Shown piece after piece: positions 7,090-14,951 of a DNA stretch of 40,627 bases. Position numbers and translations under genes: made by a program. Numbering within the stretch: the stretch's first letter is position 1; each line of letters opens with the position of its first letter. The DNA is from Gordonia desulfuricans NBRC 100010 (GTDB lineage Bacteria > Actinomycetota > Actinomycetes > Mycobacteriales > Mycobacteriaceae). Below the pieces are notes generated by a model. The model worked only from the letters and a program-made list of their open reading frames with translations. It ran no database searches and had not been told where the DNA came from. The DNA lies in contig NZ_BCNF01000089.1 in assembly GCF_001485495.1 (NCBI RefSeq), positions 1 through 40,627 of the forward strand, read 5' to 3'.

Positions 7090-7762
7090 CGGTGGGCTCC
7101 AGCGCCTCGGCACGCGCCTGCGCCACCTTGCGCCGCAGGATCCGGTTGACCAGATCGGCGACCGCATCGTCGGCACGTTCACTGGTGCCGCGTACGTCCT
7201 CCACCACATCCGAGGTCACCGAGGTACTGGCGTCGCGGATGATGCTCGGCAGGTCCACCCCGTCGATGATGTCGTCGGCCAGACCGATCAGATCGATCCG
7301 CGCGATGATCTCGTCGATGCTCACCCGTGCGACGATGTCGTCGACGTCGACCCGGTCGATGATCGCCGCGATGTCGACCCGGTCGATGATCGCACCCACG
7401 TCGACCTTGCCGATGATGGCGTCGATGTCGAGGGCGTCGACGATCAGGCCGAGGTCGAGACGCCCGATCAGCGCATCCAGATCGATCTGTGTGAGCAGCG
7501 CGTCGAGGTCGAGCCTCGCCAGCAGCGCGTCCAGATCGACCCCCGCGAGTACGGCGTTCAGGTCGACGGCGCCGATCACCCGGTCGAGGTCGATGTTGTC
7601 GACGATCAGGGAGGTCATGTCGATCGATCGGGTGAAGGTCTCGACGACGGTGCGGATGGTGACCGTCAAGGATTCCTGCGTCATGGCCACGGCCGCCCCG
7701 GCGATCTGGCCGGGGAGTCCGAGCAGGGCCGCCACCGGTCCCCGCGAGCGCTGGTCGTTCAC
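7082..7762 (-). CDS. Nonapeptide-repeat protein, function unknown
   Basis: 226 residues. Residues 58-165 are twelve tandem nine-residue units of the form D-[LIV]-x-x-[LIV]-[LIV]-x-x-[LIV], for example DLDALLARL and DIDAIIGKV; the eleventh begins with Ser. A degenerate unit may precede at 49-57. The N-terminal ~45 residues contain a Gly/Ala-rich hydrophobic stretch, and the C-terminal ~55 are charged and helical (RADDAVADLVNRILRRKVAQARAEA). There is no signal peptide. Asp as helix N-cap followed by hydrophobics at 2, 5, 6 and 9 suggests a solenoid of very short helices; this is inference. The GTG at 7762 has little Shine-Dalgarno sequence but a TACTTT box just upstream, so it may be leaderless; ATG at 7684 is an alternative. 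First gene of the RDD-accD3-nudix run. No family recognised. Confidence 0.8.
   Translation of the reverse strand: MNDQRSRGPVAALLGLPGQIAGAAVAMTQESLTVTIRTVVETFTRSIDMTSLIVDNIDLDRVIGAVDLNAVLAGVDLDALLARLDLDALLTQIDLDALIGRLDLGLIVDALDIDAIIGKVDVGAIIDRVDIAAIIDRVDVDDIVARVSIDEIIARIDLIGLADDIIDGVDLPSIIRDASTSVTSDVVEDVRGTSERADDAVADLVNRILRRKVAQARAEALEPTDG
7268..7591 (-). repeat. Twelve in-gene 27-bp coding repeats
   Basis: This segment encodes the twelve nonapeptide units. At DNA level the period is 27 bp, with frequent GTCGA and GATCGA words. The units have diverged (identity is mostly at Asp and the hydrophobic codons), so this is an old protein repeat, not a recent tandem duplication. Confidence 0.85.
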
Positions 7763-7891
7763 CGAGAAAGTATCTCACGGGTGTCAGGTCCGACGGTCGG
7801 GTTCGGATGCCGGCACACGAGCGTTCTCCTGCGCCAGACGCGGCGGCAGGCACATACTGGGGCGTCTGCCGACCAGGACGGGGTGAGTCGC

Positions 7892-9532
7892 ATGACCACG
7901 AGTACCGCACGCAATTCGGGCTTCGTCGTGATGGTGCTGGCCGCCGGGCAGTTCCTCATGACCCTCGACAGCTCGGTGATGAACGTGTCGATGGCGACCG
8001 TCGCCGAGGACGTCGGCACCACGATCACCGGCGTACAGACCGCGATCACCCTCTACACCCTGGTGATGGCGACGCTGATGATCACCGGCGGCAAGATCGG
8101 CGGGATGATCGGGCGACGCCGCGCCTTCGGTGTCGGGCTGGTGATCTACGGCGCCGGGTCGCTGATCACGGCGCTGGCACCGAACCTGCCCGTCCTGTTG
8201 CTCGGCTGGTCCCTGCTCGAGGGCATCGGTGCGGCGCTGATCATGCCGGCCATCGTGTCCTTGGTGGCCTCCAATGTCGGGGCCGAAGGACGCACCGCCG
8301 CTTACGGTCTGGTGGCCGCCGCCGGCGCGATGGCCGTGGCGGTGGGCCCCTTGCTCGGTGGCACGCTGACCACCTTCGCCTCGTGGCGGTGGGTGTTCGT
8401 CGGCGAGGTGGTGGTGGTCGTCGTGATCCTGCTCGCCCTGCGGACCGTCGTCGACACCCCACCCACACCGGGACACCTCGACGTGATCAGCGCGCTCGCG
8501 TCGATCATCGGCCTCGGCATGATCGTCTTCGGTGTGCTGCGTTCGGGCGAATGGGGGTGGGTGCGGCCCACGCCGGGCGGGCCGGAGATCCTCCGGGTGT
8601 CGCCGACGATCTGGCTGGTCGGCGTCGGCATGGTGGTGATGTACGGATTCGTGCATCGGCAGGCCCATCTCACCGAGACCGGCCGGGAACCGCTGGTCGA
8701 CGTGAGCCTGCTGCGCAATCGGCAGCTGACCGGTGGCCTGACGATGTTCTTCGCCCAGTTCACCGTTCAGGCCGGGGTGTTCTTCACCGTCCCGCTGTTC
8801 CTGTCGGTGGTCCTGGAACTGAGCGCATTGGGTACGGGCGTACGCATCCTCCCGCTGTCGATCGCGCTCATCGCGGCCGCCATCGGAATCCCGAAGCTCT
8901 GGCCGCAGGCGAGTCCCCGGCGGGTGATCCGTCTCGGCCTGTTCTCGATGGTGATCGGGGTGGGACTGCTGGTGGCCGGGATCGATCCCGGCGCGAACGC
9001 CGCGGTCGTGCTCGTCCCGATGCTCTTCCTCGGGCTCGGACTCGGGGCGTTGTCGTCGCAGCTCGGTGCGGTCACGGTGTCGGCGGTCGACGACGACCAC
9101 AGCACCGAGGTCGGCGGATTGCAGAACACCGCAACCAATCTCGGCGCGTCACTCGGTACCGCACTGATCGGCTCGGTACTGATCGCCACCCTGACCTCCT
9201 CGGTGCTCTCCGGGATCGACGACAATCCCGCCGTCCCCGCCTCGGTCGCCGAGCAGGCCACCACCGAACTGGCGTCCGGGGTGCCGTTCGTCTCCACCAC
9301 CCAGTTGCACGAGTCGTTGGCCGAGGCCGGGGTCACGGGTTCGGCGGCCGACGCGATCGTCGAGGTGAACGCCGATTCCCGGCTGATGGCCCTGCGGGTG
9401 GCGCTGAGTGTGTCGGCCCTGCTGGCGATCGCAGCACTGTTCGGTACCGGACGCATCCCGCAACGGGCACCGGGAGCGCCGTCCACCCCGACTGCGGGCA
9501 AGGGCCGCTCCGACGACGATCAGGACCCGTGA
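7892..9532 (+). CDS. MFS drug/H+ antiporter, DHA2 (14-helix) family
   Basis: A 546-residue exporter in the EmrB/QacA-like group. It starts with a hydrophobic helix carrying LDSSVMNVSMATVAEDVG, the DHA2 motif D1 equivalent. Motif A follows as GGKIGGMIGRRRAFGVG and motif C-like GPLLGG in the fifth helix. About 14 hydrophobic segments are visible, with an extracytoplasmic insertion between the last two (residues ~440-505, rich in Ala/Asp/Thr) and a polar cytoplasmic tail. These pumps expel cationic dyes, antiseptics or antibiotics using the proton gradient. The ATG at 7892 follows GGTGAG; a GTG three codons earlier is possible. It is divergent from the repeat-protein operon and stops 3 bp from the convergent lipid kinase. 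No regulator gene is adjacent. Confidence 0.9.
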   Translation: MTTSTARNSGFVVMVLAAGQFLMTLDSSVMNVSMATVAEDVGTTITGVQTAITLYTLVMATLMITGGKIGGMIGRRRAFGVGLVIYGAGSLITALAPNLPVLLLGWSLLEGIGAALIMPAIVSLVASNVGAEGRTAAYGLVAAAGAMAVAVGPLLGGTLTTFASWRWVFVGEVVVVVVILLALRTVVDTPPTPGHLDVISALASIIGLGMIVFGVLRSGEWGWVRPTPGGPEILRVSPTIWLVGVGMVVMYGFVHRQAHLTETGREPLVDVSLLRNRQLTGGLTMFFAQFTVQAGVFFTVPLFLSVVLELSALGTGVRILPLSIALIAAAIGIPKLWPQASPRRVIRLGLFSMVIGVGLLVAGIDPGANAAVVLVPMLFLGLGLGALSSQLGAVTVSAVDDDHSTEVGGLQNTATNLGASLGTALIGSVLIATLTSSVLSGIDDNPAVPASVAEQATTELASGVPFVSTTQLHESLAEAGVTGSAADAIVEVNADSRLMALRVALSVSALLAIAALFGTGRIPQRAPGAPSTPTAGKGRSDDDQDP

Positions 9533-9535
9533 CGC

Positions 9536-10855
9536 TCACGACCGCGCACGGGGCCAGGCGACCCGCCACAGCCGACGCCACTGCAGGTGTGTGACCGGTG
9601 TGACGCCCGGGCGCTCACGGGGAACGCGGACCCGCAGGACGCCGGGTTCGATCTCGCACCGCACCGGCGTCCGGAGTTCCAGCGCCTCACCGTCGACACC
9701 CACCGGGATCGTCGCCCCGTCCCCGTCGACCACCACCGTGCCCGCAGCATGCCGGGTGATGTCCTCGGTGTGCCGGGCGCCGAAGATCCCCAACGCGGTG
9801 CGGGCACCGGTGACCGACACGGTGATCACACCGAGCACGCCGGTGTCGAGGCGGTCGCGGCGGGTCATCGCGACCGGACCGCCCCGCCCATAGGGATTGT
9901 TGCTCACCAGGATCGCGTGCGGGCCGGTGATCACCGAGTCGCCGGCCCGCACGACCAGATCGGTGCGGTCGTCGGCCACCAGGTCGGGCAGCATCGTGAT
10001 CGCGGTGCTCGTCTTGGCGTCGCGGTAGCCGTCGGATTCCACGATCTCCGCATAGACGCCGAACGATGCGTTGTTGACGAAGCGACGGCCGTTGATGCGC
10101 CCCAGATCGACGCGGAGTTCCACACCGTCGGTCAGTGCGTCGAGGCATCGCGCCGGGTCGTCCCGGTCGAGGCCCAGGTCGGCCGCGAAATGGTTGCGGG
10201 TCCCCGCGGTGATCACCATGAACGGCACCCCGTGGTCGGCGGCCACGCCCGCCACCAGCGCCTGCGTGCCGTCCCCACCGGCCACGCCGAGCAGATCCGC
10301 GCCGCGGGCGAGGGCATCGCGGGCCAACCGGGTCACGTCCTGCACGCCGGGGCCCTCGAGCAGTGCCACCTCGGCTCCGAGTTCCTCGGCTCGGCGCACC
10401 AGATCGAATTTCTCCACCTTGCCGTCACCCGAGTGCGGGTTCATGATCAGGAACGGATGCCCGACGGCTGCGGCCGGTAGTTCCGGCATTCCCGGCACGG
10501 TGTCGACGCGCAGGGCACAGCGCGCGCAGACCACTGCGACCACGCCCGCCGCCGCGGCGGCGATCACCTCGACGAGCAGGCCCGTCCAGATGAACGCCAC
10601 TCCCACGACGCCGATCGCGACAACAACGAGAAAAGCTGCGGCCCAACGCAACACACCGCCGCGAGTCACGAACCAGAATGCCGCACAGATCGCCACCACC
10701 GCACAGATCACGGTGATCACCAGCAGACCGATCGCACCCCACGCCCCGGCCACGGCGATCAGGAACACCCCGATCCCACCCAGGATCAGCAACGATGCCC
10801 GTGCCGCCCAGCGTCGGCGCGGATCGTTCCGGGTCGACGGCAACTCCTCTGCCAT
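9536..10855 (-). CDS. Membrane-anchored diacylglycerol/lipid kinase family protein
   Basis: 439 residues. The first ~115 residues form three to four transmembrane segments; then comes a DAGK catalytic domain. Landmarks are LIMNPHSGDGK (about residues 136-146), the nucleotide-binding GGDGT (193-197), VITAGTRNHFAADLGL and the family's C-terminal NNPYGRGG. Relatives phosphorylate diacylglycerol, sphingoid-like bases or undecaprenol-like lipids with ATP; in mycolic-acid bacteria they help make phosphatidylinositol mannosides. The fused membrane domain is less usual than the soluble DgkB form and resembles fusions seen in actinobacteria. No clear Shine-Dalgarno precedes ATG 10855, but TACCGT lies exactly 6 nt upstream, suggesting a leaderless mRNA. 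The lipid substrate is unknown. Confidence 0.88.
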   Translation of the reverse strand: MAEELPSTRNDPRRRWAARASLLILGGIGVFLIAVAGAWGAIGLLVITVICAVVAICAAFWFVTRGGVLRWAAAFLVVVAIGVVGVAFIWTGLLVEVIAAAAAGVVAVVCARCALRVDTVPGMPELPAAAVGHPFLIMNPHSGDGKVEKFDLVRRAEELGAEVALLEGPGVQDVTRLARDALARGADLLGVAGGDGTQALVAGVAADHGVPFMVITAGTRNHFAADLGLDRDDPARCLDALTDGVELRVDLGRINGRRFVNNASFGVYAEIVESDGYRDAKTSTAITMLPDLVADDRTDLVVRAGDSVITGPHAILVSNNPYGRGGPVAMTRRDRLDTGVLGVITVSVTGARTALGIFGARHTEDITRHAAGTVVVDGDGATIPVGVDGEALELRTPVRCEIEPGVLRVRVPRERPGVTPVTHLQWRRLWRVAWPRARS

Positions 10856-11033
10856 CCGGTCACGGTACTGCGTGCGGCACCGGGACACGAGGCGGTTGAC
10901 GACGGCACCGGTGTCCCGCAGCCGATCTCCTACGCACCCCGAACGACCGGCCAAGACGCCTCCGCCGGCCACCGCCGCTGTCTAGACTCGAACCGAACAA
11001 CCGATCCCGCGACCGGGTCACCGAGGAGCCGCG
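10856..11033 (+). promoter_or_regulatory. Intergenic region with promoter of the hydrolase unit
   Basis: The 330-bp gap before the alpha/beta hydrolase gene has two parts. The minus-strand TACCGT next to 10855 probably drives the lipid kinase. On the plus strand TAGACT at 10983-10988 fits a TANNNT -10 box, putting a start near 10996, 190 nt before the hydrolase ATG; I see no good -35. The long leader contains the small ORF at 11034-11126. No hairpin with a T-run was seen. Confidence 0.4.
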
Positions 11034-11126
11034 GTGACCGAGATCCTGCACTCGGCGGTCTCGTCGTCGCCTCACCGGCGCGGCGCCGCGCTCTCGACGG
11101 CCCCGCACCGCGCGCCATCCAGGTGA
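11034..11126 (+). CDS. Possible 30-codon leader peptide
   Basis: GTG at 11034 is preceded by GAGGAG at 5 nt, the best ribosome-binding site in the leader of the hydrolase gene. The frame stays open for 30 codons to TGA at 11124-11126. The product is Ser/His/Arg-rich (six Ser, three His), with no membrane segment or known motif. It ends 59 nt before the hydrolase start, which has its own GAGGAGA. A regulatory uORF is plausible, but a chance ORF in GC-rich DNA cannot be excluded. Coding potential is not otherwise supported. Confidence 0.3.
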   Translation: MTEILHSAVSSSPHRRGAALSTAPHRAPSR

Positions 11127-11185
11127 CCTGCGCGCCCCGGGGCGTACCTCACGCTTCACCACCGGTCACATCCGAGGAGAACACC

Positions 11186-12430
11186 ATGAACGACCGACTG
11201 ACATTCGCCGACGAAGAGTTCGACGGACAGTTCATGCGCACCCTGCAGGCCGCCGCGGTCGGCGCCGCCGATCTCGGTGAGGCGTTCACGACGGCCCGCG
11301 CCATCGGCAACCGCTACCGACCCGAACGGTGGCACCGGCACTGGCTGGATCGGGCCGAGTCGCTGCGCGACATCGCCGAACGTGCCCACGTCGCAGGGCA
11401 TCTGGTCTCGGCCCAGCAGGCCTACCTGCGGGCGAGCGAGTACTACCGGCAGGCCTACTTCTTCCTCCGTTCCGATCTCGACGACCAGCGTCTGCGCGAT
11501 GCCTATCAGGCACACGCCCACACCTTCGCCCAGGCGATGGAGTTGCTCGGGCACACCGGCAGTCCCGTCGTCGCCGAGGCCGTCACCATCCCGTATGCGG
11601 CGGACAACGGTGTGCGCGTGGGTGTTCACGCATGGATGTTCCGGCCCGGTCCCGAGACCGAGGGCCGGCGGCGGCCGACGATCGTGATGCCGTGCGGCTA
11701 CGACTCGACCGCCGAATCCGGGTGGGGCTTTGCGCAGGGGGCACTCGCGCGCGGATACACCGTGCTCAGCGTCGAGGGCCCCGGGCAGGGAGCGTCACTG
11801 GTGGTCGATCGCCTCTACTTCCGCCCCGACTACGAGGTGGTGTTGTCCCAGATCGTCGACTGGCTGGTCGAGGTGCCCGATGTGGACACCGCACGGATCG
11901 CCGTCGTCGGCCGGTCATTCGCCGGATATCTGGCCCCACGCGGGGTGGCCGGAGAGCCGCGGGTGGCGGCATTGGTGTGCGATCCCGCGCAACCCGACAT
12001 GGGGGCGAAGATCCCGGTGGGATGGCGAGGCCGGGTGGCGGCGCCGCTGATGACCGCACTGACCAGGATCAGCCGCGAGCGGGCCGAGTTCTTCGGATCC
12101 CGGATGGCCTGCCACGGTCTCACCGCCATCGCGGACTACTTCGCCGAGCTCCGGAAGTTCACGCTCACCGACCGCATCCACGAGATCGCCTGTCCCACGA
12201 TGATCGTGGAGTCCTTCGGCGATCCGGTGGGCGGACACGGACGGATGCTGTTCGACGCACTCACCGCACCCGGGAGCGTCTATGTCGACCCCGACCCGGC
12301 CACCGGGATCTCGGGCCATTGCGGCGGACTCGGCCAGATGGCCTGGGACGCGACGGTGTATGACTGGCTCGACGAGACCCTGGCCGCCGGGGTCCGGCCC
12401 GCGGCCACGACCCGGGACGCACACCGATGA
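11186..12430 (+). CDS. Alpha/beta hydrolase with N-terminal helical cap (FrsA / pseudooxynicotine-hydrolase type)
   Basis: 414 residues. An N-terminal helical domain (to ~125) precedes the hydrolase core. The nucleophile elbow is GRSFAG (Ser244). The oxyanion region is the MPCGYDST segment near residue 170, the acid is probably Asp in VESFGDPVGG, and the His lies in GISGHCGG near the C-terminus. The layout matches the FrsA/DUF1100 and 2,6-dihydroxypseudooxynicotine hydrolase group, which cleaves C-C or ester bonds in bulky substrates. The RSFAGYLAPRGVAGEPRV run is typical of that group. ATG 11186 follows GAGGAGA at proper spacing. It stands alone between the lipid kinase and the ars genes, so context does not give a substrate. 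Confidence 0.85.
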   Translation: MNDRLTFADEEFDGQFMRTLQAAAVGAADLGEAFTTARAIGNRYRPERWHRHWLDRAESLRDIAERAHVAGHLVSAQQAYLRASEYYRQAYFFLRSDLDDQRLRDAYQAHAHTFAQAMELLGHTGSPVVAEAVTIPYAADNGVRVGVHAWMFRPGPETEGRRRPTIVMPCGYDSTAESGWGFAQGALARGYTVLSVEGPGQGASLVVDRLYFRPDYEVVLSQIVDWLVEVPDVDTARIAVVGRSFAGYLAPRGVAGEPRVAALVCDPAQPDMGAKIPVGWRGRVAAPLMTALTRISRERAEFFGSRMACHGLTAIADYFAELRKFTLTDRIHEIACPTMIVESFGDPVGGHGRMLFDALTAPGSVYVDPDPATGISGHCGGLGQMAWDATVYDWLDETLAAGVRPAATTRDAHR

Positions 12431-12458
12431 GCCCGCAGCGAAACACCGGGGTCGCTGT

Positions 12459-12812
12459 CTAGCAGCAGGTCACCAACGTGGACCGCAACGCGTCCAACGC
12501 CTCCGCGTTCGCCGCGTGATACACGTTCATCCCCTGTCGCCGCGAGCTCACCATCCCCGCCTTGCGGAGTTGCCCCAGATGATGGCTGGTCGTCGACTCC
12601 GCCACGCCCACCGCAGACGCCAGATCACACGTGCACATCTGCCCCTGGTCGGAGGTCAGCAGGATCGACATCAGCCGCAGGCGTACCGGATCGGCAAGCG
12701 CCTTGAGCCGCAACGCTATCTCCAGCGCCGCCGCGTCGTCGAGCGGCGCAGCCGAGACCGGCGCACAACACACCGGTGCGGACAGATCGATGACGGGCAG
12801 CGCCTTGGGCAT
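12459..12812 (-). CDS. arsR: ArsR family arsenite-responsive repressor (first copy)
   Basis: A 117-residue winged-helix repressor. The sensor motif CTCDL (Cys60, Cys62) in the recognition helix region matches the C-x-C of classic As(III)/Sb(III) ArsR. Binding arsenite there releases DNA. The HTH reads SAVGVAESTTSHHLGQLRKAG. Extra cysteine pairs lie at 15-16 and 116-117 and could supply a third thiol ligand, as in corynebacterial ArsR variants. The ATG follows AAGGTGGG. It is divergent from arsI across a 94-bp region holding two copies of the GACATATGTC palindrome. It is separated from the second arsR by the rest of the ars genes, so the locus has two sensors. Confidence 0.93.
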   Translation of the reverse strand: MPKALPVIDLSAPVCCAPVSAAPLDDAAALEIALRLKALADPVRLRLMSILLTSDQGQMCTCDLASAVGVAESTTSHHLGQLRKAGMVSSRRQGMNVYHAANAEALDALRSTLVTCC

Positions 12813-12834
12813 GTTCCCACCTTACCGACCATTT

Positions 12835-12888
12835 GACATATGTCGCAAAGGTACGTACACCGGAGGCGTCGGTGATTCGACATATGTC
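12835..12888. promoter_or_regulatory. Paired ArsR operators between arsR and arsI
   Basis: The perfect 10-bp palindrome GACATATGTC occurs at 12835-12844 and 12879-12888, flanked by TT upstream and CRCA downstream in both (extended form TTYGACATATGTCRCA). The centres are 44 bp apart, about four helical turns, on the same DNA face. The left copy lies in the arsR promoter and the right copy in the arsI promoter, 19 bp before its ATG. A third copy is at 15318-15327 at arsR2. The ArsR assignment is inference from position and repetition. Confidence 0.85.
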
Positions 12889-12906
12889 ACATACCTGGAG
12901 GTTGGG

Positions 12907-13389
12907 ATGTCTCGTCTGCAGTTGGCCCTCAACGTCGACGACCTGGATGCCGCGGTGCGGTTCTACTCGTCGCTGTTCGCCGTCGAACCGGCAAAACTCA
13001 AGCCCGGATACGCGAACTTCGTGGTCTCGGACCCGCCGGTGAAGCTGGTGCTGATGGAGAATCCCGGCAAGGGCGGGTCGATCAACCACCTGGGCGTGGA
13101 GGTCGAGTCCTCCGACTCGGTGTATGCCGAGATCATCCGACTGTCGCAGGCGGGATTGCTCACCGAGGAAGAGATCGGCACGACCTGTTGCTTCGCCACC
13201 CAGGACAAGGTGTGGGCCACCGGGCCGGACCAGGAGAAGTGGGAGATCTACACGGTGCTGGCCGACTCGGAGTCGTTCGGCGTCGGCCGGAACCAGTTCG
13301 CCACCGACCAATCGGCCACAGCGACATCGTGTTGCGGCGGTGGCGCCGCCGCCGAGCAAGCATCGGCCACGCCGCCCGCCTGCTGCTGA
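12907..13389 (+). CDS. arsI: ArsI/CadI family vicinal-oxygen-chelate dioxygenase (C-As lyase-like)
   Basis: 160 residues. A VOC (glyoxalase-fold) protein with candidate Fe(II) ligands Gln5, His61 (NHLGVE) and Glu113 (KWEIYTV), matching the Q-H-E set of ArsI. The vicinal Cys94-Cys95 in GTTCCFA binds trivalent organoarsenicals in ArsI. ArsI cleaves the C-As bond of methylarsenite and aromatic arsenicals with O2; the related mycobacterial CadI is cadmium-induced with unclear function. The C-terminal tail adds SCCGGG and ends in ACC, giving two more thiol pairs on a flexible Ala/Ser/Thr linker. ATG 12907 follows GGAGG. It is divergent from arsR and stops 7 bp from the convergent arsC. ArsI fits better than CadI because of the ars context. 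Confidence 0.87.
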   Translation: MSRLQLALNVDDLDAAVRFYSSLFAVEPAKLKPGYANFVVSDPPVKLVLMENPGKGGSINHLGVEVESSDSVYAEIIRLSQAGLLTEEEIGTTCCFATQDKVWATGPDQEKWEIYTVLADSESFGVGRNQFATDQSATATSCCGGGAAAEQASATPPACC

Positions 13390-13396
13390 CCGAGGT

Positions 13397-13840
13397 TCAG
13401 GACGAGACGTCGGTACCCAGACAGGCGGCCAAGGCGCTGATCCGGGCGGCGATGTCGTCGCGGATCAGCCGCATCCGCTCGACGCCGTCGATGCCACACA
13501 CCGACGGCTCGTCGGTGTCCCACACCTCGACCCGCACCCCGTCGGGTGGATCGATCCGGGCCGCGGTACCGATCGCGACCACCAGGTCCGCCGCACGCAT
13601 CATGTCGTCGGTGAGTTGTCGGGGCCGGTGGCCGTAGATGTCGACGCCCACCTCGGCGAGAACCTCTGCCGACATCGCATTGACCGTGTCGTCCACCTTC
13701 GCGATCGTTCCTGCCGACGACGCCTCGAACACCGTCGCGTGCTGTCGGGAAAGCCCTTCGGCCATCACTGATTTCCCGCGATTGCTCACACACACGAACA
13801 ACACCTTCGGCACCGCGGTCGCCGTCTCCTCACCGTGCAT
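13397..13840 (-). CDS. arsC: Arsenate reductase, low-molecular-weight phosphatase type (mycothiol-dependent class likely)
   Basis: A 147-residue cytosolic enzyme reducing As(V) to As(III). The N-terminal P-loop VCVSNRGKS (catalytic Cys17) resembles the C-x-x-N-x-G-K-S form of corynebacterial ArsC1/ArsC2, which uses mycothiol and mycoredoxin, not the thioredoxin-linked form with a Cys triad. The later WDTDEPSVCGIDG contains the general-acid Asp. The start at 13840 overlaps the acr3 stop by 11 nt, giving coupling in an arsR2-acr3-arsC unit. An in-frame upstream Met would lie inside acr3 and is not used. The mycothiol preference is inferred from motif and likely taxon. Confidence 0.92.
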   Translation of the reverse strand: MHGEETATAVPKVLFVCVSNRGKSVMAEGLSRQHATVFEASSAGTIAKVDDTVNAMSAEVLAEVGVDIYGHRPRQLTDDMMRAADLVVAIGTAARIDPPDGVRVEVWDTDEPSVCGIDGVERMRLIRDDIAARISALAACLGTDVSS

Positions 13841-14951
13841 CGGCGGCTCCTCCGCTCGTCTCCTGGGCGCCCCGACCTGCCGCGACAGGAAACCGGGAAC
13901 GCAGCGCCAACGACACATAGACGAGACCGACCAGCACCGGGACCTCGATCAGGGGGCCGACCACACCGGCGAGCGCCTGTCCCGAACTCACCCCGTACGT
14001 GCCGATGGCCACCGCGATCGCCAGCTCGAAGTTGTTGCCGGCCGCGGTGAACGCCAAGGTCGTGGTCCGCTCGTAGCCCATCCCCGCCAGCGCACCGATC
14101 AGGTATCCGCCGCCCCACATGATCGCGAAGTACGCCAGCAGCGGCAGCGCGATCCGCGCGACGTCCCACGGGCGGGAGGTGATCTGATGGCCCTGGAGGA
14201 CGAACAGGATCACGATCGTGAACAACAACCCATACAGTGCCCACGGCCCGAGGCGCGGCAGCAGGGTCGACTCATACCAGCTGCGCCCCTTGACCCTCTC
14301 CCCGATGCGCCGGGTGAGGAACCCTGCGAGAAGCGGGATTCCGAGAAAGACCAGCACCGATTTCGCGATCTCCCACGGCGAGGTGTCGATGGTGGTCTGA
14401 TCCAGTCCGAGCCGGCCGGGCAACACCGACAGATAGAACCAGCCGAGCACCGCGAACATGATCACCTGGAACACCGAATTGATCGCCACCAGTACAGCGG
14501 CGGCCTCGCGGTCCCCGCACGCGAGGTCGTTCCAGATGATCACCATCGCGATGCACCTGGCCAGCCCGACGATGATCAGCCCGGTCCGGTACTCCGGCAG
14601 GTCGGGCAGCATCAGCCAGGCCAGCGCGAACATCACCGCCGGTCCGACGATCCAGTTCAGCAACAGCGAGCAGACCAGGAGTCTGCGGTCACCGGTGACG
14701 GTGTCGAGTCGGTCGTAGCGAACCTTCGCCAACACCGGATACATCATCACCAGCAGTCCGATCGCGATCGGCAGCGAGATCCCGTCCACGGAGACCGCAG
14801 AGATCGCCGTGTCCACACCGGGCACCAGCCGCCCCAGACCGAGGCCGACAACCATCGCCACACCGATCCACACCGGCAGGAACCGGTCGAGTACCGACAG
14901 CTTCCCGACGACGGCATCACGACCGGCGGCCACCGCCGAAGCGCCCGTCAC
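13830..14951 (-). CDS. acr3: ACR3 family arsenite efflux transporter
   Basis: A 373-residue inner-membrane protein with about ten helices. It exports arsenite (and often antimonite) using the membrane potential. The conserved cysteine of the fourth helix is Cys133 in GLARCIAMVIIWN, and the conserved glutamate is in AAGNNFELAIAVAIGTYG; both are required in studied ACR3 proteins. The final ~25 residues are a polar, Gly/Ala-rich tail. The GTG at 14951 overlaps the arsR2 stop (GTGA), so a start further upstream is unlikely. It takes As(III) made by the coupled arsC. Confidence 0.95.
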   Translation of the reverse strand: MTGASAVAAGRDAVVGKLSVLDRFLPVWIGVAMVVGLGLGRLVPGVDTAISAVSVDGISLPIAIGLLVMMYPVLAKVRYDRLDTVTGDRRLLVCSLLLNWIVGPAVMFALAWLMLPDLPEYRTGLIIVGLARCIAMVIIWNDLACGDREAAAVLVAINSVFQVIMFAVLGWFYLSVLPGRLGLDQTTIDTSPWEIAKSVLVFLGIPLLAGFLTRRIGERVKGRSWYESTLLPRLGPWALYGLLFTIVILFVLQGHQITSRPWDVARIALPLLAYFAIMWGGGYLIGALAGMGYERTTTLAFTAAGNNFELAIAVAIGTYGVSSGQALAGVVGPLIEVPVLVGLVYVSLALRSRFPVAAGRGAQETSGGAADAR

